64,000 nucleotides of DNA from an uncultured Paenibacillaceae bacterium (GTDB lineage Bacteria; Bacillota; Bacilli; Aneurinibacillales; Aneurinibacillaceae). The position numbers and the translations under genes are program-made. The notes beneath the pieces were generated by a model. The model ran no database searches. It had not been told where the DNA came from and was given only the letters and a program-made list of their open reading frames with translations. The stretch spans positions 49,009-113,008 of the forward strand of contig CAMLDI010000007.1 in assembly GCA_946478845.1 (NCBI GenBank), read 5' to 3'. Positions 52,512 through 61,989 of the stretch are shown here, piece after piece; the stretch's first letter is position 1; each line of letters starts with the position of its first letter.

Positions 52512-55127
52512 ATGGACTTTAACCGTTTTACAGAAAAATCCCTTGAAGCGATTCAAAATGCAGAAAAAAAAGCTTTAATGGAAAACAATATACAAATTGA
52601 AGCCGAACATCTATGGTTAGCATTGCAGGAACAACCTGAAGGGTTATTAGGCCGATTACTGATAAAAATGAATGTATCATCAGAGCAACTTTATAGACAG
52701 GTTGAGGGATTGGTTAAGCGGATTCCCCGGATTACAGGTTCAGGCAGGGAACCGGGGAAGATTTATATTAGCCAAATCATGAATCGTATTCTTCTCCAGG
52801 CAGAAGAAGAAATGAAGAGAATGAATGATGACTATGTTTCCATTGAACATCTTATTTTAGCCCTGCTAGATGCAACGGAAAAAACATCCTTCGGCAAAGT
52901 GTTAAAGGATGCAGGTGTGAACCGGGAATCTTTATTAAAATCGTTGACAGAGGTAAGGGGGAATCAACGGGTGATTAGCCAAAATCCTGAAGCAACCTAT
53001 GAAGCATTAGAGAAATATGGACATGATATTGTGAAGGATGCCAGAAGCAATAAACTGGATCCGGTAATCGGACGTGACACAGAAATAAGACATGTGATTC
53101 GCATCTTATCAAGAAAAACCAAAAATAATCCCGTATTAATTGGGGAACCTGGGGTTGGAAAAACGGCAATCGTTGAAGGATTAGCCCACCGTATTGTACG
53201 GGGGGATGTCCCAGATGGATTGAAAGATAAAACCATTATCTCTTTAGATATGGGGGCATTAATTGCTGGAGCAAAGTTCCGTGGTGAATTTGAGGAACGG
53301 TTAAAAGCGGTGCTGCAAGAAGTAAAGAAAAGTGAAGGAAAAATTATTTTATTTATTGATGAAATACATACCATTGTGGGTGCAGGCAAGGGAGAAGGAG
53401 CAATGGATGCAGGAAACCTGTTAAAACCCATGTTAGCCAGAGGGGAACTTCATTGTATTGGGGCAACCACTCTCGATGAATACAGAAAGTATATTGAGAA
53501 GGATAAAGCCCTGGAACGCAGATTTCAACCAGTACTGGCTGAAGAACCTACAGTTGAGGATACCATTTCTATTCTTCGTGGCTTAAAGGAACGTTTTGAA
53601 GTATTTCATGGGGTGAAAATCCATGATAGTGCTCTTGTATCAGCCACCTTGCTATCCCATCGTTTTATTACAGACCGTTTTCTCCCTGATAAGGCCATTG
53701 ATCTGGTGGATGAAGCCTGTGCTTTAATACGTACGGAAATTGATTCAATGCCTACAGAGTTAGACGAGGTTTCACGGCGCATAATGCAATTGGAAATTGA
53801 AGAAGCAGCGTTGAAAAGGGAAAGAGATCCTGCCAGTTTGGAGCGGTTGGGGCAAATACAAAAGGAATTGGCAGATTTAAAAAGCAATTTTGGCGGGATG
53901 AGAGGCCAGTGGGAAGAGGAAAAACAAGCCATTCAAAGGATTCGAAAATTAAAGGAAGAAATTGAGAATATTCATGGTGCTATTGCCAGAGCAGAACGGG
54001 AATATGATTTAAATAAAGCAGCGGAATTAAAATATGGGAAATTGCCTGAATTGGAAGGAAAATTGCAGGAGGAAGAAAGGCGCCAAATTTCTAATAAAGG
54101 GGAGCATACTCTGTTGCGGGAAGAGGTGACAGAGGAGGAAATCGGTAAAATTATTTCTCGCTGGACAGGCATTCCACTTTCCAAAATTATGGAAGGTGAA
54201 CGGGAAAAATTGTTGCGTCTAGGGGAAATACTCCATCAACGGGTTGTAGGGCAAGAAGAAGCGGTTGACGGTGTAACAGATGCTATTCTGCGGGCGCGGG
54301 CAGGCATAAAAGACCCTAACCGCCCCATTGGTTCTTTTATTTTCCTTGGCCCTACTGGAGTGGGGAAAACCGAATTAGCGAAAACGTTGGCAGAAACCCT
54401 ATTTGATAGTGAAAATAATATGGTTCGTTTAGATATGAGTGAGTATATGGAAAAACATTCTGTCTCCCGTTTAATTGGCGCTCCTCCAGGATATGTGGGA
54501 TTTGAAGAAGGGGGCCAATTAACGGAAGCAGTAAGAAGAAAACCTTACTCTGTTCTTCTTTTTGATGAAATTGAAAAAGCCCATGGGGATGTGTTTAATA
54601 TTTTATTGCAGGTCCTTGATGATGGCAGAATAACGGATTCTCAAGGCCGGACGGTTGATTTTAAAAATACAATCATCATCATGACTTCTAATATTGGTTC
54701 TTCCTATTTGCTTGAAGGGATTTCCCCACAGGGTGAAATTAAAGAAGAAACCCGGGAAAAGGTGATGTGGGATTTAAGGGCATCTTTCCGTCCTGAATTC
54801 CTTAACCGCGTGGATGATATTATTTTATTTAAACCTTTATCCCTTAAAGAAATTAGTTCCATTGTGGATTTATTAGTGAAAAATCTGGGGAATCGTTTAG
54901 CAGAGCGGAAAATGAATCTGGAATTGACAGAGGGAGCCAAAACCTATATTGCCCAGGAGGGGTATGATCCTGTCTATGGCGCTCGTCCTTTAAAAAGATT
55001 TATTCAACGAAATTTAGAAACTGTGATTGCAAAAGGAATCATATCTGGAAAACTCCGTGATGGGAACCATATTCTTGTTGATTATCAAGAGGGAAAATTA
55101 ACGGTGGATGTAAAACAGGGTGCATAA
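52512..55127 (+). CDS. clpB: ATP-dependent disaggregase ClpB
   Basis: An 871-aa Hsp100 chaperone. Clp N domain (1-~145), AAA1 with Walker [10 protein letters not shown] and Walker [10 protein letters not shown], a coiled-coil middle domain (~405-520), AAA2 with Walker [10 protein letters not shown] and Walker [12 protein letters not shown], and C-terminal [10 protein letters not shown]. Rescues aggregated protein with DnaK. ATG 52512 follows GGGGGGAAAG; the frame's TTG at 52494 lies ahead of that site. Confidence 0.95.
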   Translation: MDFNRFTEKSLEAIQNAEKKALMENNIQIEAEHLWLALQEQPEGLLGRLLIKMNVSSEQLYRQVEGLVKRIPRITGSGREPGKIYISQIMNRILLQAEEEMKRMNDDYVSIEHLILALLDATEKTSFGKVLKDAGVNRESLLKSLTEVRGNQRVISQNPEATYEALEKYGHDIVKDARSNKLDPVIGRDTEIRHVIRILSRKTKNNPVLIGEPGVGKTAIVEGLAHRIVRGDVPDGLKDKTIISLDMGALIAGAKFRGEFEERLKAVLQEVKKSEGKIILFIDEIHTIVGAGKGEGAMDAGNLLKPMLARGELHCIGATTLDEYRKYIEKDKALERRFQPVLAEEPTVEDTISILRGLKERFEVFHGVKIHDSALVSATLLSHRFITDRFLPDKAIDLVDEACALIRTEIDSMPTELDEVSRRIMQLEIEEAALKRERDPASLERLGQIQKELADLKSNFGGMRGQWEEEKQAIQRIRKLKEEIENIHGAIARAEREYDLNKAAELKYGKLPELEGKLQEEERRQISNKGEHTLLREEVTEEEIGKIISRWTGIPLSKIMEGEREKLLRLGEILHQRVVGQEEAVDGVTDAILRARAGIKDPNRPIGSFIFLGPTGVGKTELAKTLAETLFDSENNMVRLDMSEYMEKHSVSRLIGAPPGYVGFEEGGQLTEAVRRKPYSVLLFDEIEKAHGDVFNILLQVLDDGRITDSQGRTVDFKNTIIIMTSNIGSSYLLEGISPQGEIKEETREKVMWDLRASFRPEFLNRVDDIILFKPLSLKEISSIVDLLVKNLGNRLAERKMNLELTEGAKTYIAQEGYDPVYGARPLKRFIQRNLETVIAKGIISGKLRDGNHILVDYQEGKLTVDVKQGA

Positions 55128-55145
55128 GCCACACCCTGTTTTTTT
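55114..55145. terminator. Bidirectional terminator between clpB and 2Duf
   Basis: AACAGGGTG, nine-base loop, CACCCTGTT, then TTTTTTT. It contains the clpB stop. Confidence 0.9.
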
Positions 55146-55959
55146 ATCTTAAATAGCGGGTTATATTTAATAGGGAATTTTCCAATTGATTGGATGTTGT
55201 TGCATACATAGCTTTGGCTTCTTCTGAATTAGTCTGGAGGGAGTAAAGTTCTAGATCAGCCTGGCATTTTTTTAGAGTGGCCAGGAGCAATTGTTTTTGG
55301 GATGGTTCTGGCACTTTAATTTTGTCATCATAAAGATCAACATATAATAATCCATTTTCATCCACCTGGCCCAGGAATACATTGTTTACTGTTACCCCCA
55401 GTTTATCTAATTCTGTCATTAGCCAATCCTTATTCAGCCCAATGGTTGCCAGAGGTTCCCATAAAATATTGCCATCCATGATAACTGTTTGGGGCTCTTT
55501 TTCAGCATCTTTTTTAAACATCACAGAGAGTTGTCCATTGTTTTCTAAAACAGCGAATTCTACATCAGATATTTTAAAGGCATTTTTTAAACGTAATTGT
55601 TCTAAGAGTTCATCACTGGTATAGCGGACCTTTTTTAAGTTATCCTCCATAATTTTTCCGTCTTTAATGACAACAGTACTTTGCCCCTCAACGAGATCCC
55701 GCAATTTTTTGCTTTTTAATATTAAAAATTCAAAGAGAAGAGGGATTCCTGCCCAAACGAAAAGGCTGGTATAGCCGTGTACAAGATTCACTTCCAGGTC
55801 TGTGGAAACGTAGGCAGCAATATCTCCAACGGTAATTCCTACTATGTATTCGAAAAAGGTAAGTTGTGCCAGTTGCTTTTTTCCGCTAATTCGGGTGATG
55901 AGGAATAGCACGATTAAAGCGACAATGGCTTGAATTGCAATTCCTAATGTATCTAACAT
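55144..55959 (-). CDS. 2Duf protein: DUF421 (YetF) plus C-terminal DUF1657
   Basis: A 271-aa protein: two to three helices (~1-75), the DUF421 soluble domain (~80-205; VEGQSTVVIKDGKI, VRYTSDELLEQLR), and a C-terminal ~50-residue helical segment (LLLATLKKCQADLELYSLQT) that matches DUF1657 in the neighbouring small protein. The 2Duf protein of the mobile spoVA2mob operon strongly raises wet-heat resistance of B. subtilis spores. Located last in the spoVA-like operon. ATG 55959 follows GGGGGAA. Confidence 0.87.
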   Translation of the reverse strand: MLDTLGIAIQAIVALIVLFLITRISGKKQLAQLTFFEYIVGITVGDIAAYVSTDLEVNLVHGYTSLFVWAGIPLLFEFLILKSKKLRDLVEGQSTVVIKDGKIMEDNLKKVRYTSDELLEQLRLKNAFKISDVEFAVLENNGQLSVMFKKDAEKEPQTVIMDGNILWEPLATIGLNKDWLMTELDKLGVTVNNVFLGQVDENGLLYVDLYDDKIKVPEPSQKQLLLATLKKCQADLELYSLQTNSEEAKAMYATTSNQLENSLLNITRYLR

Positions 55960-55987
55960 GAACCATTCCCCCATGTGTAATTCATGC

Positions 55988-56015
55988 AAAAAGGAGTGAG
56001 CACTTAGCCCACCCC
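55988..56015 (-). terminator. Internal terminator/attenuator before 2Duf
   Basis: On the minus strand GGGGTGGGC pairs with GCTCACTCC (two G-U pairs), followed by TTTTT. It lies between DUF1657 and 2Duf and could lower 2Duf expression. Confidence 0.6.
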
Positions 56016-56037
56016 CTTTGTTGCATCATTTCATCAA

Positions 56038-56244
56038 TTAGAACCCTTTGTATTGGGGTTCTTCTTGTTCCAATTGTTGTACACGGGATTCTAATTGTTG
56101 AATGATGCTTTGTGTAGATTGTGCACTTTGGCTGAAAAGTTGTTTTGCCTGTTGGTTTTGGGTGCTTAAGGCAAATGTTTCAAGGCTAGCTTGAGCGCTT
56201 TTTAAGCTTGCTAATGTTTGTTTAACTTGAGCAGACACTGTCAT
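56038..56244 (-). CDS. DUF1657 small protein
   Basis: A 68-aa helical, Gln/Ser-rich protein: QVKQTLASLKSAQASLETFA, AKQLFSQSAQSTQSII, and a coiled C-terminus. DUF1657 genes accompany spoVA2mob-type operons. GGAGGTGAG precedes ATG 56244. The same domain is fused to the 2Duf protein just downstream. Confidence 0.88.
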   Translation of the reverse strand: MTVSAQVKQTLASLKSAQASLETFALSTQNQQAKQLFSQSAQSTQSIIQQLESRVQQLEQEEPQYKGF

Positions 56245-56276
56245 TGTTCTCACCTCCACAAAGGGTATTATGGCTA

Positions 56277-56627
56277 TTACCCTTTAGATTTAAACAATAA
56301 AGAACCAATAAAACCGAAAATAAGAGCGGCGGAAATGCCGGCACTTGTAATTTCAAAAATTCCAGTAATAATACCTATTACGCCATGGTTTTGTGCTTCT
56401 GACATAGCGCCCTGATATAATGCATTGCCAAAACTGGTAATAGGAACAGTAGCTCCTGCACCGGCAAATTCCACCAATTTCTCATACCATCCTAAACCAC
56501 CCAGAACTGCTCCAGCACAAACGAGAATAACCATAGTATGGGCTGGGGTTTGTTTTCCCACATCCATGAGGAGCTGGCCAATGACACAGATTAAGCCGCC
56601 TATTACAAAAGCCCAAACATAAATCAT
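56277..56627 (-). CDS. spoVAE: Stage V sporulation protein AE (SpoVAEb)
   Basis: A 116-aa three- to four-TM protein with [28 protein letters not shown] and [15 protein letters not shown], the SpoVAE/SpoVAC paralogue pattern. With SpoVAC and SpoVAD it forms the inner-membrane channel for Ca-dipicolinic acid. Overlaps spoVAD by four bases. Confidence 0.93.
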   Translation of the reverse strand: MIYVWAFVIGGLICVIGQLLMDVGKQTPAHTMVILVCAGAVLGGLGWYEKLVEFAGAGATVPITSFGNALYQGAMSEAQNHGVIGIITGIFEITSAGISAALIFGFIGSLLFKSKG

Positions 56628-57646
56628 TGGCTTGTCCCTCCTTCATCCATTTCAATGGCTACGGCATGAGCAACACAGGGAATACTTTCTTTTTGCTGAT
56701 AACTTAAGGGGGAAAGCAGTGCACCTGTGGCAATAACCAGCATTTTCCTAATCTCTCCTTTTCGCATTCGATTCAGAAAATGTCCGTAAGTGACACTTGC
56801 ACAACAACCACATCCACTTCCTCCTGCAAAAACATTGGGATCATCGCCATACATTAAAATGCCACAGTCCTGGAATTTTTCCTCAGGGATTGGCATGTTA
56901 TGTTTTTTCAGAAGATCTGAAGCTATCGCATGTCCAACCCGGCCCAAGTCGCCAGTTACAATAACATCATATTCTGAGGCATCAATGCCAAAATCGCGGA
57001 AATGGGATTGAATGGTATCCACAGCCGCTGGAGCCATGGCCCCTCCCATGTTGAATGGATCATTAAGCCCCATGTCTATTACGCGGCCAATGGTTGCCCG
57101 AATGACCCGGGGACCTGTCCCCTTTTTTCCAATAACAGCTGCTCCTGCACCTGTTACCGTCCATTGGGATGTGGGAGGTTTTTGGGAACCATATTCCGTA
57201 GGATAACGAAATTGTTTTTCTGCTGTTGCATTGTGGCTGCAGGTGCCTGCAATAGCATATTCAGCAGCTTTGCTATCAATTAGTTGGGATGCAAGGGCCA
57301 GGCTTTCCATAGAAGTAGAACAAGCCCCGAATAAACCAAGATAGGGGGTACTTAAAGTGCGGGCTGAAAAACTGCTAGGAGTAATTTGATTAATCAGATC
57401 CCCGGCAAGATAAAAATTGATGGTTCCTTTTTCTAACCCACTTTTTTCAATGGCTTTATCGCAGGCTTCTTCTAACAATAAGCGTTCCGCCTTTTCGAAA
57501 CTATCTTGTTCGAGCCAAATGTCTCCATGAATTAAGTCAAAGTCAGCTGCTAGAGGACCCTTTCCTTCAAAGGGTCCTACGATAGCTCCTGTTCCTAGAA
57601 TTGTTGGTTTGGATGGGAAAACCCAACTTTGATGGCCTTGAAGCAT
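56624..57646 (-). CDS. spoVAD: Stage V sporulation protein AD
   Basis: A 340-aa thiolase-fold protein that binds dipicolinic acid. [36 protein letters not shown] and [19 protein letters not shown] are family blocks. Soluble, membrane-associated partner of the SpoVA channel. Lies three bases after spoVAC. Confidence 0.95.
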   Translation of the reverse strand: MLQGHQSWVFPSKPTILGTGAIVGPFEGKGPLAADFDLIHGDIWLEQDSFEKAERLLLEEACDKAIEKSGLEKGTINFYLAGDLINQITPSSFSARTLSTPYLGLFGACSTSMESLALASQLIDSKAAEYAIAGTCSHNATAEKQFRYPTEYGSQKPPTSQWTVTGAGAAVIGKKGTGPRVIRATIGRVIDMGLNDPFNMGGAMAPAAVDTIQSHFRDFGIDASEYDVIVTGDLGRVGHAIASDLLKKHNMPIPEEKFQDCGILMYGDDPNVFAGGSGCGCCASVTYGHFLNRMRKGEIRKMLVIATGALLSPLSYQQKESIPCVAHAVAIEMDEGGTSQ

Positions 57647-57649
57647 AAT

Positions 57650-58132
57650 TTATACGCCTCCCAAGGCCATAAAGCCCCATTTTATAAGAGATACAATAAA
57701 AGCGGCAAAAACCCCATAAACAATGACAGCACCTACTATTTTAAACATATTGCCACCTACGCCAAGGACATATCCTTCCGTGCGATGTTCAATAGCAGCA
57801 GATGCAAGGCCGTTTGCAAAACCAGTGATTGGCACAGCTGTTCCTGCGCCAGAAAATTGGGCAATGCGGTCATAGACTCCCAGACCCGTTAAAAGAACAG
57901 AAATAATAATGAGAACAGCGACTGTAGGATTACCGGCATTTGCTTTGGTAAAACCAAAGTATTGAATAAATATACTCTGTAAAATTTGCCCAAATAAACA
58001 GATGGCTCCACCAACGAAAAAGGCACGTATTGTATTTTTAAACACAGGGATAGCCGGTTCTCTTAATTTTGCAAACTTTTGATATTCCACTTGTACAGGG
58101 GTTAGTTTTTTTAATTGTTCCTTCGTTGCCAC
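57650..58132 (-). CDS. spoVAC: Stage V sporulation protein AC
   Basis: A 160-aa protein: a 30-residue polar N-terminus, then four helices with GGAICLFGQILQSIF, GAGTAVPITGFANGLASAAIE and GNMFKIVGAVIVYG. SpoVAC is the mechanosensitive channel part of the DPA transporter. GTG 58132 has AAAGGAG upstream. No clear sigma-G promoter is visible between this gene and the kamA remnant. Confidence 0.94.
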   Translation of the reverse strand: MATKEQLKKLTPVQVEYQKFAKLREPAIPVFKNTIRAFFVGGAICLFGQILQSIFIQYFGFTKANAGNPTVAVLIIISVLLTGLGVYDRIAQFSGAGTAVPITGFANGLASAAIEHRTEGYVLGVGGNMFKIVGAVIVYGVFAAFIVSLIKWGFMALGGV

Positions 58133-58198
58133 AACATATGCTCCTTTCTTTTTTCAGAAAAAGATGTGCTTTATCTATTTTGTTTCAAATGCCCTGTT

Positions 58199-58560
58199 TC
58201 ATGCATCGCCCTGTTTCCTTTTTTGCCGTAAATCCTTTAAGGACATATGGGATTCATCCTGGGCAAATGCCTTTCTTTTTTCCATGCGCCGCAACCCTTC
58301 AGGGGTAAGGGTAAATCCTTCATCTTGCATAATCGAAGCGATTCCAATGGGTTTTCTAAAAGAGTTGTTTCCTAATTTTTCAATAAAATAAGGGTCAGCC
58401 TGGCCGGAAACATAGTTTTTGGGTTCAGGGTAGGAGGTAATCACACCTTCGAAATTACGCAGAATTACTTTATCAGGGCATTGGGAGATCAGGTAATTGG
58501 GTTGAAGAGGGATTTTTCCTCCTCCACCGGGCGCATCGATCACAAAGGTAGGAATGGCGT
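58199..58560 (-). pseudogene. kamA: kamA (lysine 2,3-aminomutase) C-terminal remnant
   Basis: About 120 codons match the KamA C-terminus: AIPTFVIDAPGGGGKIPLQP, then DKVILRNFEGVITSYPEP and the helical tail to TGA at 58199. The radical-SAM cluster motif and PLP lysine, which lie further upstream, are absent. Homology stops near 58560, where the phage-derived island begins. The upstream part of kamA is not found on the far side of the island within the window. Confidence 0.88.
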
Positions 58561-58586
58561 TTTTTATTTGACGTATGGATACGAAT

Positions 58587-58627
58587 AAAAAAAAAGAGCA
58601 GACCCATTTATTCGGCCTTCGCTCTTT
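58587..58627 (-). terminator. Terminator at the island edge
   Basis: On the minus strand AAAGAGC, ~21-base loop, GCTCTTT and a run of T. It ends the small phage gene and lies next to the kamA breakpoint. Confidence 0.75.
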
Positions 58628-58781
58628 TATACTCTACTCCGTATTCTTTATATAGGTTTATAAACGCCCTCGCCATTAGTTCCATGTTTGGTTTGTTTTT
58701 TTCCTTTCCGATGCCCTGCGGTATCCCAGTCAGTTTTTTACTCGCATTATTTCCCGCATTGTTCCCCATGGTGTTACTCAC
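58608..58781 (-). CDS. Small phage-type hypothetical protein
   Basis: A 57-aa protein from GTG 58781, six bases after GGAGGGG. Asn/Gly-rich start, then helical MELMARAFINLYKEYGVEY. Not recognised. Codon use with GAG, CGA and ATA matches the scaffold gene rather than the host genes. Confidence 0.5.
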   Translation of the reverse strand: MSNTMGNNAGNNASKKLTGIPQGIGKEKNKPNMELMARAFINLYKEYGVEYKRAKAE

Positions 58782-58936
58782 GTTGTGCCCCTCCCATAAA
58801 GGTCTCGTAGTTATCGTATGGGGTATCATATGCGGCTCATTGTTTGTCTGATGCTTTCGATATCCCTTTTACGATATCCCCAGTTGAATGAGCACGGGTG
58901 CTGGAGATATCGGGACAATTTTCCGTTATGATTTCA

Positions 58937-58960
58937 TAAAAAAAGGAGCCCGTAGGCTCC
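58937..58960 (-). terminator. Terminator after the scaffold gene
   Basis: Minus strand GGAGCC, loop TACG, GGCTCC, eight T. Confidence 0.88.
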
Positions 58961-59008
58961 GCATCATTCCGCATCTATTCGGTTTTATTATCGGGTTCCT
59001 TTGCGACA

Positions 59009-59608
59009 TTAAAGGCCGAGATTTTTCTTTAATTGAATGTAGGCGATTTTGTCCTTCATACTACCGCTTTTTCGGGCTTTCTCAGATGCGATAGCGAGTA
59101 GCTCCTGTGGAGACTTATCGTTAGCTTTTTGCTGCTTAGTAGATACGGCTCCGATAAGTTTCTGTTCGGCTTTCGGTTTCAGTAAGAACGGGTTAGTCTT
59201 TACGAGGCCTTTAACTACCTCGTCGATACCTTTTACGCCCTCCTCCGTAACCTCTACCGCAGATAAATCGGCGAGTTTCATAGCTGCATCGACGTACTCG
59301 ATACCCGCTTTCTGAGCCGCTTTAGCGAATTCTCCCTCGATACGGCTCTTACGCATAACGTCCTTTAAGCCCTCGAGCTCTTTACGTAAGGTCTCGGCCT
59401 CGGTCTCTTTCGTTTTTGCGAGCTCCTGAGCTTTCTCGATATCGGTCATATTGGCGATACGTTGCTCCTCGAGTAGTTTCGCATACCCATCTACCTTTGA
59501 CTTTAAATCGGCATAGTCAGCGTATTTTTCTTGTTCACGAGATACTCGCTTGCTGATAATCTCGTCGAGCTCCGATTGAGTGAATGTTTTATCGTCTTTG
59601 CTGTTCAT
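59009..59608 (-). CDS. Phage capsid scaffolding protein (DUF4355)
   Basis: A 199-aa, highly charged protein with the DUF4355 pattern: TQSELDEIISKRVSREQEK at the N-terminus, a long coiled coil (~35-110), the KSRIEGEFAKAAQKAGI segment and a basic C-terminus. It would guide capsid assembly. No portal, protease or major capsid gene adjoins it, so the phage is a remnant. Codon choice (GAG over GAA, CGT/CGA) differs from the host genes. Confidence 0.85.
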   Translation of the reverse strand: MNSKDDKTFTQSELDEIISKRVSREQEKYADYADLKSKVDGYAKLLEEQRIANMTDIEKAQELAKTKETEAETLRKELEGLKDVMRKSRIEGEFAKAAQKAGIEYVDAAMKLADLSAVEVTEEGVKGIDEVVKGLVKTNPFLLKPKAEQKLIGAVSTKQQKANDKSPQELLAIASEKARKSGSMKDKIAYIQLKKNLGL

Positions 59609-59650
59609 GTTTTACTGTCCCCTTAATTTAAAGTACGAGCTATTAGTTAT

Positions 59651-60019
59651 TTATTTGTTATCGCTGTTCTCGAAATTAAAGTAGCTTTCTGGGTCGTTGA
59701 TATACCGCTTGGCCGTCGGAGAAATCTCTAACATAGCATTCTGCACCAGACTAATTACTACGTCTGCCCCTCGCAACCCCTCAGCGATCTCTATGACTCG
59801 TCTGGCCTCTTTGGCCCCGTCGGGCAGCGACTTACCTAATAGCTCCTCGTTATATCTGCCTAAATCACGCTTTAAAACGAGGTCTGTCGGATTCGATGCG
59901 ATGATAGTCTGTGATAGCGAAAGTACTCTATCTTTGATTTGTACGGCTAATGCGGGCTCGTCTGCTACTAGGTCGATTAATTCACAGATTGAGTTTTTAC
60001 CCCTCGGTTTATAAAAAAT
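59651..60019 (-). pseudogene. Open phage-type reading frame without a usable start
   Basis: About 120 codons are open to TAA 59651 (segments ELIDLVADEPALAVQIKDRV and GKSLPDGAKEARRVIEIAEG), with island-type codon use. Upstream TAA is reached before any ATG, GTG or TTG that precedes the conserved-looking part. GAGGGG lies upstream of an ATC. Probably a gene that lost its 5' end. Product not recognised. Confidence 0.5.
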
Positions 60020-60977
60020 TTATGCGAATTTTTTTCGGTTAAGGAGTGGTCGAGAGAGGTTCGTCTGGGTCGATACTGCTACGATTACCCTATGAGGTAG
60101 ATTATATATAAGCGACTCATAACCCTAAGACGCAGAGAGGGCGTGCAGGCCCATGGGGAGTAGGCTGTTTTCTGGGATAATTTTGCCTATTTTTAGAGCT
60201 GCTTTTTTGCATACTTTATACTGTTTTTGTATATGTAACAAAAGTACAACGTGTTACATTCACTTTCGATAGAACGAAAAAGCCTCGCCATTACTACGTT
60301 TATCCGCTATTCGAGAGAGGCTCGAAAGCAAGGTCGTTTATGCATACGGTAGAATGCGGGTTTATACCGCCATATAATGAGAGTGTATCGGTATATTTAT
60401 GCAGCCCGTATTAGCCCGAAAAGCTACGGAATTGAGCGGAACCCCTTGAGTTTGCGGGCTGCCTCGCCCTAGAACATCGCTGCGGCTGTACGATATTGCT
60501 ACGAAAAAACGGAGGTACTGCGAATAATACTCGAATCTGTTTCGATTTGTAACGGTATGGCCCTATATAACCCCCCATATCGCCTATTTTCGTATACGGA
60601 TGTATACGTATTTTCGACTATTACATCACGATATAGACCGCTTAGACCCGCATTATATCGAGTATTTTCGATTTAAGTATCGGATAACGCCGTTGTTTAC
60701 ATCCGTTTTTAAGTAACTTCGTTTACACGGTGTAAATACGCAGTAAAAACACGTAGTAGGCTACGCAGTATTATCGAGTAATACAGATACCTAATAACGA
60801 GTGATACAGATGGTATATGCGATATATGGATATTAAAAGCGAAACATAACGAAACAACAAAAAAGCGATACCTCGAAAGGTTCGCCTGTAAATTTATAGG
60901 TTTATCGCATTAAAGGTTTTTCGAATAGTAGGAACGTATCGGTTGTACTTTGTTCATTTATTACCGCCTCCTACATT
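60020..60977. other. ~950-bp non-coding, palindrome-rich stretch of the island
   Basis: No plausible gene on either strand. Inverted repeats: ATGTAACA/TGTTACAT (60233-60259), AGCCTC/GAGGCT (60281-60322), GCAGCCCG/CGGGCTGC (60401-60462), CGTATAC/GTATACG (60591-60608) and TTTACAC/GTGTAAA (60722-60736). A 14-base direct repeat CGAGTrATACAGAT occurs at 60775 and 60798. It could hold a phage regulatory or replication region or a structured RNA. Confidence 0.5.
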
Positions 60978-61508
60978 TCACATCCAACCATCTATATCAA
61001 ATTCCCAGTCTTCAAAATACCTTTTACCTGTTGCATCCCCAAAGAATGGACGTAATTTCACTTTACCTCTATAACCTTGCTCAATTAATTGAGCTGTTAG
61101 ATTATTAACTTTAACTCCGAAACTTGTTTTTTCAGATATATCCAATTTGATAGGTATCGCATCCCCATAATCAAAAGGAAAAATTATCTGCATTTTATTT
61201 GGGAGTAATACTCCTGCAGTATCTAATTTAACTGGGATAGGCCCTACATTTACAGCTGTAAAATAAACCGTTGTATCACCTGTAGACTGCCCAAATACAG
61301 GGAATCCTATTTGAGTAATAACCTTAACATTTGATTGCGAATTTTCCCTTGCTAATTTTAAAGATACCATTACTGCCCAAAATGTCGCAGCTGCTCCTAA
61401 AACTTGACCGATTGCCGCTATTGCATCCCATCCCCATTTAAATCCGCTAACTGTTTCATTTGCTGTATTAGCCGCTGCGTAAACTGCGTCCATTATAATC
61501 AAATCCAC
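60978..61508 (-). CDS. Membrane-anchored hypothetical protein
   Basis: A 176-aa protein with one helix (~28-52; AIAAIGQVLGAAATFWAVMV) and a ~120-residue beta-rich C-terminal domain. Not recognised. GTG 61508 follows GGGGGAG. Codon use here returns to host-like AT-rich style, so it differs from the phage genes on its left. Confidence 0.6.
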   Translation of the reverse strand: MDLIIMDAVYAAANTANETVSGFKWGWDAIAAIGQVLGAAATFWAVMVSLKLARENSQSNVKVITQIGFPVFGQSTGDTTVYFTAVNVGPIPVKLDTAGVLLPNKMQIIFPFDYGDAIPIKLDISEKTSFGVKVNNLTAQLIEQGYRGKVKLRPFFGDATGKRYFEDWEFDIDGWM

Positions 61509-61665
61509 GTTATCTCCCCCTAAAACCGTTTCAATAACCCTATAATAGCAAAAAAAAGAAAGAGGCGTTTATTACTCTACAACCTCTTTTACAATCCGTT
61601 CCTTTTTCTCCTCTAACAATTTGGAGGTGGACAGTGAGCTCTTGTTTTTGCCTTTGAGCTCCTTT

Positions 61666-61806
61666 TTATAAATTTATCGCATCGTATACCTCGTTAATGT
61701 TCTCCTGCGTGATACCGATGTATCGTAGCGTGACGGCCTCGCTCGAGTGGTTAAAAATCCGCATGAGCAGCGAGATGTCTACTCCGTTCTTATACGCCCA
61801 GTATCC
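61666..61806 (-). pseudogene. Tyrosine recombinase (integrase) C-terminal remnant
   Basis: About 46 codons to TAA 61666 read FGYWAYKNGVDISLLMRIF and then NHSSEAVTLRYIGI, the end of a phage/ICE integrase with the catalytic Tyr in RYIG and the preceding His. The Arg and upstream domains are missing; the sequence becomes unrelated beyond ~61806. It indicates that the island entered by site-specific integration and then decayed. Confidence 0.85.
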
Positions 61807-61989
61807 AAAACATATCTTAACTCAATTGAAGAGATTCCTGCTTTTATTAGGTATTTATCTTTTAATACATATCAACAAAGAATAAAATGATTTCTATCGG
61901 GGAATGTGAACAATTGAGGGAATGAACAGCAAAATCTATTAAGAAAGCTAAGATCATCGTGCTCATTTTCTACAGATAGTTTTTATATG

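Noticed and set aside
59697..60014. Plus-strand 105-aa frame in the phage island
   Set aside because: It is the reverse shadow of the better-composed minus-strand frame and has no ribosome binding site.
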